Part shown: piece by piece, positions 26,896 to 32,292 of the stretch
Numbering within the stretch: position 1 is the first letter of the stretch
Layout: each line of letters begins with the position of its first letter
From: Betaproteobacteria bacterium
GTDB lineage: Bacteria > Pseudomonadota > Gammaproteobacteria > Burkholderiales > Burkholderiaceae
DNA length: 32,292 nucleotides
Direction: 5' to 3'
NCBI GenBank assembly: GCA_016867965.1
Contig: VGIH01000009.1
Coordinates: forward strand, 1-32,292
Translations under genes and position numbers: made by a program
The notes under the pieces: model-generated
Told to the model about the DNA's origin: nothing
The model's database searches: none
What the model saw: the letters and a program-made list of their open reading frames with translations, nothing else

Positions 26896-28146
26896 ATGTA
26901 CAAACATATTAAAGTCCCAGCTGGTGAAAAAATTACGGTCAACCCTGATTTTTCAATCAATGTTCCCAATAATCCCATTATTCCGTTTATCGAGGGGGAC
27001 GGGACTGGGATGGATATCACCCCGGTGATGATTAAGGTGGTTGATGCTGCAGTTGAGAAGGCTTATGGCGGTAAGCGCAAGATCGCCTGGATGGAGGTCT
27101 ATGCGGGTGAGAAATCAACCAAGGTTTATGGTCCAGATGTTTGGATGCCCGATGAGACCCTTGATGCGGTTAAAGAGTATGTTGTATCCATTAAAGGCCC
27201 GTTGACCACCCCGGTTGGTGGCGGTATTCGATCCTTGAACGTTGCCTTACGTCAATCACTCGATTTATACGTTTGCTTGCGTCCAGTGCGGTATTTCAAG
27301 GGAGTCCCCTCTCCCGTGCGTGAGCCCGAGAAGACGGATATGGTGATCTTTCGTGAGAACTCCGAAGATATTTATGCAGGTATTGAGTGGGAAGCCGGCA
27401 CAGATGGTGCCAAAAAGATGGTGGATTTCTTGATTAAAGAAATGGGCGTAAAAAAGATTCGTTTCCCTGAATCCTCAAGTATTGGTATTAAACCTGTATC
27501 ACGTGAGGGCACTCAGCGTTTGGTTCGTAAGGCATTTCAATACGCCATCGATAATGACAAACCTTCGGTAACCTTGGTTCACAAGGGCAATATCATGAAA
27601 TTTACCGAAGGTGGTTTCCGTGACTGGGGCTATGAGCTCGCAATAAAAGAATTTGGAGCGCAACTGGTTGATGGTGGCCCATGGTGTAAGTTTAAGAACC
27701 CCAAAACCGGCAAGGACATCATCGTGAAAGATGTCATTGCCGATGCATTTTTGCAGCAGATCTTGTTGCGCCCCAATGAGTACAGTGTGATTGCGACCTT
27801 AAATCTCAATGGAGACTATATTTCGGATGCTTTGGCCGCACAGGTTGGTGGGATTGGAATTGCCCCGGGTGCCAACATGTCCGATAGTATTGCCATGTTT
27901 GAAGCAACCCATGGTACGGCTCCAAAATACGCCGGCAAGGATTACGTCAACCCCGGCTCCGAGATCTTGTCTGCCGAGATGATGTTGCGTCATTTAGGCT
28001 GGATTGAAGCGGCTGATCTGATTATTTCTTCGATGGAAAAAGCGATTCTTTCAAAGAAGGTGACCTATGACTTTGCGCGCCTACTCCCTGGCTCCACCCA
28101 GGTATCGTGCTCGGGTTTTGGTCAGGTCATGATTGATCATATGTAA
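26896..28146 (+). CDS. icd: NADP-dependent isocitrate dehydrogenase
   Basis: Icd converts isocitrate to 2-oxoglutarate and makes NADPH in the TCA cycle. The 416 residues equal the E. coli enzyme in length. It shows [13 protein letters not shown], the substrate/phosphorylation segment [13 protein letters not shown] with S113 at the position of the E. coli regulatory serine, [30 protein letters not shown], and the [19 protein letters not shown] block. A GGGGAAAA site precedes the ATG. A strong terminator follows. Phosphorylation by AceK is possible but aceK is not in the window. Confidence 0.97.
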   Translation: MYKHIKVPAGEKITVNPDFSINVPNNPIIPFIEGDGTGMDITPVMIKVVDAAVEKAYGGKRKIAWMEVYAGEKSTKVYGPDVWMPDETLDAVKEYVVSIKGPLTTPVGGGIRSLNVALRQSLDLYVCLRPVRYFKGVPSPVREPEKTDMVIFRENSEDIYAGIEWEAGTDGAKKMVDFLIKEMGVKKIRFPESSSIGIKPVSREGTQRLVRKAFQYAIDNDKPSVTLVHKGNIMKFTEGGFRDWGYELAIKEFGAQLVDGGPWCKFKNPKTGKDIIVKDVIADAFLQQILLRPNEYSVIATLNLNGDYISDALAAQVGGIGIAPGANMSDSIAMFEATHGTAPKYAGKDYVNPGSEILSAEMMLRHLGWIEAADLIISSMEKAILSKKVTYDFARLLPGSTQVSCSGFGQVMIDHM

Positions 28147-28165
28147 TTACGAAGCGCTCTAAAAG

Positions 28166-28195
28166 AAAAACCCCAGGTTTGACCCTGGGGTTTTT
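28166..28195. terminator. Bidirectional Rho-independent terminator between icd and csp
   Basis: CCCCAGG (28171-28177) pairs perfectly with CCTGGGG (28184-28190) around a 6-base loop, and AAAAA on the left matches TTTTT on the right, giving 12 pairs and a T-tract on both strands. It serves icd (+) and the convergent cold-shock gene (-). Confidence 0.9.
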
Positions 28196-28214
28196 AATTG
28201 GGATCAGCTAGTGA

Positions 28215-28418
28215 TCAGGCAGCTTGAATATTCGTTGCCTGTTTACCTTTTGGGCCTTGAGTAATATCAAACGTTACTTTTTGACCTTCTTTGAGGGTTT
28301 TAAAGCCGCTCATCGTGATTGCACTGAAGTGTGCAAACAACTCTTCTTCTCCATCATCCGGTTTAATAAAACCGAAACCTTTTGCATCATTAAACCACTT
28401 AACAACTCCGGTCGCCAT
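28215..28418 (-). CDS. Cold-shock domain protein (CspA family)
   Basis: A small RNA/ssDNA-binding protein of one cold-shock domain. From ATG 28418 it has 67 residues, the standard length. RNP1 is in [14 protein letters not shown] and RNP2 is in [13 protein letters not shown] site lies just before this ATG; an upstream in-frame ATG at 28448 would add ten non-conserved residues. Paralog identity (CspA, CspC, CspE and so on) cannot be decided from sequence alone. The predicted leader of about 115 bases suggests temperature control at the mRNA level, as in E. coli cspA. Confidence 0.95.
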   Translation of the reverse strand: MATGVVKWFNDAKGFGFIKPDDGEEELFAHFSAITMSGFKTLKEGQKVTFDITQGPKGKQATNIQAA

Positions 28419-28533
28419 GCGAACTCCATTACAAAAATCTAAAGACAACCGTGAAGAGGGGAAATACCTTTTGATCAGTCTTACTCCGCAACACGCCTAA
28501 TGCAGGTAAATCTCAAACGAGAAAAACACCACA
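28419..28533 (-). other. Long 5' leader of the cold-shock gene
   Basis: Between the predicted transcript start near 28533 and the ATG at 28418 lie about 115 bases without a credible gene. Long leaders are typical of cold-induced csp mRNAs, where they fold differently at low temperature. I did not identify a clear cold-box sequence. Confidence 0.45.
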
Positions 28534-28539
28534 GGATTG

Positions 28540-28568
28540 ATTGTTTGCCCTTTTTGAGGGGGTGTCAA
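28540..28568 (-). promoter_or_regulatory. Candidate sigma-70 promoter for the cold-shock gene
   Basis: On the minus strand TTGACA (28568-28563, perfect -35), 17-base spacer, AACAAT (28545-28540, four of six -10 matches). A/T tracts at about 28591-28616 lie just upstream and may bend DNA or aid polymerase. The 307 bases between csp and clpS hold this promoter, the csp leader, a hairpin and the clpS promoter, and no gene I can support. Confidence 0.6.
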
Positions 28569-28652
28569 GGAAATATGACTCGATATCACTAGGAAAAACC
28601 CTTTTTTTTCGTAAAAACACCCCAATATGACAAATATGCCTTGATTTTGAAC

Positions 28653-28673
28653 GGTTTTCGTCAGATGAAAACC
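28653..28673. repeat. Inverted repeat upstream of clpS
   Basis: GGTTTTC (28653-28659) and GAAAACC (28667-28673) form a perfect 7-base inverted repeat around a 7-base centre. It lies 17 bases before the clpS -35 hexamer and about 85 bases upstream of the csp -35, so it could be an operator for either. It lacks a T-tract and is not a good terminator. Confidence 0.45.
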
Positions 28674-28690
28674 TGATTTGCGAGGATTTA

Positions 28691-28718
28691 TTGCAGAGTT
28701 TTGCGGTGTGGTTAGAAT
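28691..28718 (+). promoter_or_regulatory. Candidate sigma-70 promoter for clpS-clpA
   Basis: TTGCAG (28691-28696, four of six matches), 16-base spacer, TAGAAT (28713-28718, five of six). The -10 ends only seven bases before the clpS ATG, so the predicted start is at or next to the start codon. Confidence 0.45.
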
Positions 28719-28725
28719 GTTTCTC

Positions 28726-29073
28726 ATGAGTCGTAATTCCAAAACACCCCCCGGAGGAAACCCAGTCACCCCATTTAAGGAAGACACGGTTTTATTGGAA
28801 CGGCAGGCCGAAAAGGTCAAGGTGCCGGCCATGTATAAAGTGATGTTGTTAAACGACGACTACACGCCGATGGAATTTGTGGTGATGGTGATTCAGGAAT
28901 ACTTTAATAAAGATCAAGAAACAGCAACACGCATCATGTTGCAAGTGCATCTCGCAGGAAAAGGTGTGTGCGGCATCTATACCCGCGATGTGGCCTCGAC
29001 CAAGGTCCATCAAGTCATAGAACGTTCCCGTGAAGCGGGTCACCCATTGCAGTGCACTATGGAGGAAGCATGA
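28726..29073 (+). CDS. clpS: ATP-dependent Clp protease adaptor ClpS
   Basis: ClpS hands N-degron proteins to ClpAP. From ATG 28726 it has 115 residues (106 in E. coli). After a flexible N-terminus it shows [20 protein letters not shown] with the Asn-Asp-Asp that grip the substrate amino terminus, and [17 protein letters not shown], both family hallmarks. No Shine-Dalgarno is visible; an alternative ATG at 28717 overlaps the -10 hexamer. It overlaps clpA by four bases (ATGA), so the adaptor and its unfoldase are translated together. Confidence 0.95.
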   Translation: MSRNSKTPPGGNPVTPFKEDTVLLERQAEKVKVPAMYKVMLLNDDYTPMEFVVMVIQEYFNKDQETATRIMLQVHLAGKGVCGIYTRDVASTKVHQVIERSREAGHPLQCTMEEA

Positions 29074-31379
29074 TTGCTCAAGAACTGGAAGTAAGTTTGC
29101 ATATGGCTTTTGTGGACGCTCGCGCGGCGCGCCACGAGTTCATTACGGTTGAGCACTTGCTATCCGCTTTATTGGATAACGCCACCTCGGTCGAGGTTCT
29201 GAAGGCCTGTGCGGTCAATATCGCTGAGTTGCGCTCCCAGCTGAAAAATTTTATTAATGACAATACGCCGGTGGTTCCCGGAACCGAAGAGGTCGATACT
29301 CAGCCAACGCTTGGATTCCAGAGGGTGATCCAGCGCGCCATCATGCATGTGCAGTCGACCTCGAATGGCAAAAAAGAGGTGACTGGCGCCAATGTGTTGG
29401 TGGCTATTTTTGGTGAAAAAGATTCTCATGCGGTGTATTTCTTGCAGCAGCAGGGGGTAACCCGCTTAGACGTGGTGAACTTCATTAGTCACGGCGTTCG
29501 CAAAGACAATACCGAACCCGCAAAAGCGGCTGAAGCGAGTCCTGATACTGAGGAGGCTGCAAGCAGTGGCAAAGAGAGTCCACTCGATCAATTCACCCAA
29601 AATCTGAACGCTATGGCGCGTCAGGGCAAGATTGATCCATTAATTGGTCGTGAAGGTGAAGTGGAGCGGGTCATTCAAGTGTTATGCCGCAGGCGTAAAA
29701 ATAATCCCCTCTTGGTTGGTGAGGCTGGCGTCGGCAAGACAGCAATTGCCGAGGGCCTGGCCTGGAGAATCACGAAAGGGGAAGTTCCCGAGATTTTGGC
29801 GAATGCCACGGTTTACTCGCTTGATATGGGCGCTTTGCTGGCAGGAACAAAATACCGTGGTGATTTTGAGCAACGACTCAAAAGCGTGCTGAAGTCATTA
29901 AAAGACAATCCACATGGCATCCTCTTTATTGATGAGATTCATACCTTAATTGGTGCCGGAGCTGCTTCCGGGGGAACCTTGGATGCGAGTAATCTTTTAA
30001 AGCCAGCGCTATCGAGTGGAACGCTTAAATGCATTGGTGCAACCACCTTCACTGAGTATCGTGGCATTTTTGAAAAGGATGCAGCCCTATCGCGGCGTTT
30101 CCAAAAAGTCGATGTAGTAGAGCCGACCGTTGATCAAACCGTGCAAATTCTGCGTGGCTTGAAGTCACGCTTTGAAGAGCACCATGGCGTCAAGTACGCC
30201 GCTGCAGCGCTTGTGGCCGCTGCTGAACTGTCATCTCGCTACATTAATGATCGTCATTTGCCCGATAAAGCCATCGATGTCATTGATGAGGCTGGTGCTG
30301 CCCAACGGATCTTGCCTAAATCAAAGCAGAAAAAAACCATTAATCGCCAAGAGATCGAAGAAATCGTGGCGAAGATTGCACGCATCCCACCGCAATCAGT
30401 GTCGGTCGATGATCGCAGCAAGTTACAAACCTTGGATCGCGATATTAAGAGTGTCGTCTTTGGACAAGATCCTGCGATTGAAGCTCTTGCGAGCGCCATC
30501 AAAATGACGAGGGCTGGCTTAGGCAAGGTTGATCGACCCATTGGTTCCTTCCTGTTTTCGGGACCCACTGGAGTCGGTAAGACTGAGGTTGCTAAGCAGT
30601 TAGCCTTCATTATGAGCATTGAACTCCTGCGCTTTGATATGTCAGAGTACATGGAGCGCCATGCGGTAAGCCGTTTGATCGGAGCACCTCCTGGCTATGT
30701 TGGCTTTGATCAAGGCGGGCTTTTGACTGAAGCCGTTTCAAAGAAACCGCATTGCGTTTTATTGCTCGACGAAATTGAGAAGGCGCATCCGGATATTTTC
30801 AATATCCTTTTGCAAGTGATGGATCACGGCACCTTAACGGACAACAACGGACGCAAGACGGATTTTCGTAATGTCATCATTATCATGACCACCAATGCAG
30901 GTGCGGAAGCAATGCAAAAGTCGACTATGGGCTTTACCAATGCGCGTGAGCAAGGTGATGAAATGGCGGATATCAAGAAGTTATTCACCCCGGAGTTTCG
31001 CAATCGTCTCGATGCAATTGTGTCGTTTAAGGCCTTGGATGAGTCCATCATTATGCGCGTGGTGGATAAGTTCCTTATGCAGCTCGAAGAGCAATTGCAC
31101 GAGAAAAAAGTGGACGCAGTCTTTAGCCCTGCCTTACGTTCCTACTTGGCTAAGCATGGTTTTGATCCCTTGATGGGAGCACGACCCATGCAGCGAATTA
31201 TTCAAGATACAGTGCGCAAAGCCTTGGCTGATGAATTACTCTTTGGACGCCTAGCCCACGGCGGATCCGTCGTGGTCGATATTGATGACGATGGTAAGGT
31301 AAAGCTTGATATTCAATCCTCGAACCAGCCACCGAGTAAATCGAGCAAGGCGAGTATTGAGCCAGTCGAAGAAATCTAA
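29070..31379 (+). CDS. clpA: ATP-dependent Clp protease ATP-binding subunit ClpA
   Basis: ClpA is the hexameric unfoldase of ClpAP. From ATG 29070 it has 769 residues (758 in E. coli). It has an N-domain (about 1-145) that binds ClpS, an acidic Ala/Glu/Ser linker, AAA+ module 1 with GEAGVGKT at 217-224 and Walker [15 protein letters not shown], and AAA+ module 2 with GPTGVGKT at 498-505 and [22 protein letters not shown] segment in module 2 matches the loop that docks ClpP (IGL/IGF type). A strong GGAGG lies before the ATG inside the clpS end. Earlier in-frame ATG at 29052 is inside clpS and not needed. Confidence 0.97.
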   Translation: MIAQELEVSLHMAFVDARAARHEFITVEHLLSALLDNATSVEVLKACAVNIAELRSQLKNFINDNTPVVPGTEEVDTQPTLGFQRVIQRAIMHVQSTSNGKKEVTGANVLVAIFGEKDSHAVYFLQQQGVTRLDVVNFISHGVRKDNTEPAKAAEASPDTEEAASSGKESPLDQFTQNLNAMARQGKIDPLIGREGEVERVIQVLCRRRKNNPLLVGEAGVGKTAIAEGLAWRITKGEVPEILANATVYSLDMGALLAGTKYRGDFEQRLKSVLKSLKDNPHGILFIDEIHTLIGAGAASGGTLDASNLLKPALSSGTLKCIGATTFTEYRGIFEKDAALSRRFQKVDVVEPTVDQTVQILRGLKSRFEEHHGVKYAAAALVAAAELSSRYINDRHLPDKAIDVIDEAGAAQRILPKSKQKKTINRQEIEEIVAKIARIPPQSVSVDDRSKLQTLDRDIKSVVFGQDPAIEALASAIKMTRAGLGKVDRPIGSFLFSGPTGVGKTEVAKQLAFIMSIELLRFDMSEYMERHAVSRLIGAPPGYVGFDQGGLLTEAVSKKPHCVLLLDEIEKAHPDIFNILLQVMDHGTLTDNNGRKTDFRNVIIIMTTNAGAEAMQKSTMGFTNAREQGDEMADIKKLFTPEFRNRLDAIVSFKALDESIIMRVVDKFLMQLEEQLHEKKVDAVFSPALRSYLAKHGFDPLMGARPMQRIIQDTVRKALADELLFGRLAHGGSVVVDIDDDGKVKLDIQSSNQPPSKSSKASIEPVEEI

Positions 31380-31390
31380 AGAAATTGCTG

Positions 31391-31410
31391 GGCGCGGATT
31401 TATCCGCGTC
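31391..31410. repeat. Small hairpin between clpA and dut ends
   Basis: GCGGAT and ATCCGC form a tight inverted repeat, flanked by further near-pairing bases, at the convergent ends of clpA and dut; it overlaps the dut stop codon. No T-tract follows on the plus strand and only a short T-rich stretch on the minus strand, so it is at best a weak terminator. Confidence 0.3.
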
Positions 31411-31849
31411 CAGTGCTTCCAAAGCCACCCGTACCCCGAGTACTGCTCTCAAATTCATAAACTACTTTGAGTTCGACATGGAGAACCGGTACGATCACGA
31501 GCTGCGCTAAACGCTCCATCGGTTCTAACCGAAATGCGGTAGAGCCTCGGTTCCAAGCACTCACCATCAATTGACCTTGGTAATCTGAATCAATTAATCC
31601 GACTAAGTTACCCAACACAATTCCATGTTTATGACCAAGTCCTGAGCGCGGCAGGATCATTGCAGCGTAACGGGGATCTTCAATGTAAATGGCAAGACCC
31701 GTTGGAATCAATTCGGTTTGACCTGGTGCGAGCTCGATGTTTTTATCAATGCAAGCACGCAGATCCAATCCAGCACTTCCTGGGGTGCCATAGCTTGGCA
31801 TCTGAGAGCGCATCCGCTCATCGAGAATTTTGACTTGAAGAACTTGCAC
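31400..31849 (-). CDS. dut: Deoxyuridine 5'-triphosphate nucleotidohydrolase (dUTPase)
   Basis: Dut hydrolyses dUTP to dUMP, keeping uracil out of DNA and feeding thymidylate synthesis. The 149 residues fit the trimeric family (about 151). All five motifs are visible: [49 protein letters not shown] and the C-terminal TGGFGSTG P-loop-like arm. The start is GTG at 31849 with AGGA nine bases upstream; there is no good in-frame ATG before the conserved start. It follows coaBC by 14 bases, the order found in E. coli too, and is likely cotranscribed. Confidence 0.96.
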   Translation of the reverse strand: MQVLQVKILDERMRSQMPSYGTPGSAGLDLRACIDKNIELAPGQTELIPTGLAIYIEDPRYAAMILPRSGLGHKHGIVLGNLVGLIDSDYQGQLMVSAWNRGSTAFRLEPMERLAQLVIVPVLHVELKVVYEFESSTRGTGGFGSTGRG

Positions 31850-31863
31850 GATTGATATTCCTA

Positions 31864-32292
31864 TTAAGGTAAGCGAGAGCTAACGATGGCAATGAGTTTT
31901 CTCGCAAGTTCTAACTTGCTGGCACGTCCAAGGTTTTTACTGCCTTTTTCATCAACCACGAGGATCTCATTCGTATCGAGACCAAAGGTGGCGGGGCCAA
32001 TATTTCCCACAATCATGGGGATGCCCTTGCGCATACGCTTCTCTTTCGAGTGTTTACCCAACCGATCGGTTTCAGCAGCAAATCCAACACAGTATGGCTT
32101 TGATTTGCGATTGGCTAATTTAGCCATATCGAGCAAGATATCGGGGTTCGAACGAAACTCTAAATGCAGCCCAGACTGCTCTTGGCGTTTAATCTTCTGT
32201 GGAGCGCGATTGGCAATCGTCCAATCGGCAACGGCAGCGACCGCAAAAAATACATCGCAATTTGCAGAGGCAAGCGTGACGCGATGCATCTC
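31864..32292 (-). CDS. coaBC: Phosphopantothenoylcysteine synthetase/decarboxylase, C-terminal part, cut by window edge
   Basis: CoaBC makes 4'-phosphopantetheine from phosphopantothenate in two steps of coenzyme A synthesis. Only the last 143 residues are in the window, from the CoaB synthetase domain: [21 protein letters not shown] with the conserved Ala-Val-Ala-Asp block and catalytic-side lysine, [23 protein letters not shown] and [19 protein letters not shown]. The frame stays open across the right edge (about 400 residues expected in all). It ends 14 bases before dut. Together with panB earlier in the window it belongs to the coenzyme A pathway, though the two are not in one operon. Confidence 0.95.
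   Translation of the reverse strand, partial: EMHRVTLASANCDVFFAVAAVADWTIANRAPQKIKRQEQSGLHLEFRSNPDILLDMAKLANRKSKPYCVGFAAETDRLGKHSKEKRMRKGIPMIVGNIGPATFGLDTNEILVVDEKGSKNLGRASKLELARKLIAIVSSRLP

Noticed and set aside
28497-28832. 111-codon minus-strand frame between csp and clpS
   Set aside because: It crosses the clpS coding start and both promoters, has no recognizable domain and composition typical of a chance frame.
31391-31410. Hairpin after clpA as a strong terminator
   Set aside because: The loop is very tight and no T-tract follows; it is listed only as a small inverted repeat.
1-32292. Mobile elements, CRISPR arrays, toxin-antitoxin or defence systems
   Set aside because: Every sizeable frame is a recognizable housekeeping gene and no repeats or transposase-like sequences are seen.

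Overview
The window is a compact stretch of core bacterial chromosome with moderate GC, tight operons and almost no intergenic DNA. Protein sequences and gene order (hrcA-hemH-grpE-dnaK-dnaJ; panB-folK-pcnB-HAD-hda-permease facing purM; murJ-sirB1-miaA; clpS-clpA; coaBC-dut) fit a betaproteobacterium of the Burkholderiaceae. A Polynucleobacter-like small freshwater genome is my best guess, inferred from recall rather than a search. I see no insertion sequence, prophage, CRISPR array, tRNA or rRNA.

Layout. 1-1991 (-): 5' part of a large AsmA/YhdP-type envelope protein, cut by the left edge. 2049-4862 (+): glnE, meeting recN (-) with 6 bases between them; nadK lies upstream of recN. 7492-13441 (+): the heat-shock block hrcA-hemH-grpE-dnaK-dnaJ, with two near-consensus sigma-32 promoters, one before grpE and one before dnaK. 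13438-18697 (-): a six-gene run, read from the right as AI-2E family permease, hda, HAD phosphatase, pcnB, folK, panB. 18781-19827 (+): purM, divergent from that run. 19820-23210 (-): murJ-sirB1-miaA. 23382-26357 (+): rpsT with terminator, argF, argG and a ppnP gene broken by one in-frame stop. 26361-26804 (-): a secreted DUF192 protein. 26896-28146 (+): icd, sharing a strong bidirectional terminator with the cold-shock gene csp (-). 28726-31379 (+): clpS-clpA. 31400-32292 (-): dut and the 3' part of coaBC, cut by the right edge.

How it works together. The window joins protein quality control (DnaK/DnaJ/GrpE, HrcA, ClpS/ClpA), nucleotide and cofactor supply (PurM, NadK, PanB, FolK, CoaBC, Dut), the last steps toward arginine (ArgF, ArgG), RNA maturation and decay (MiaA, PcnB), replication and repair control (Hda, RecN), nitrogen signalling (GlnE) and envelope building (MurJ, AsmA-like).

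I do not see an undescribed system. The points most worth checking are: the nonsense codon in ppnP with its downstream frame intact; a cysteine at the Walker A lysine position of Hda; an AI-2E permease starting inside its first conserved block; argF starting at TTG 18 bases after a terminator; overlapping back-to-back -10 hexamers between purM and the permease; and two genes (hrcA, clpS) whose best -10 elements would give almost leaderless mRNAs.
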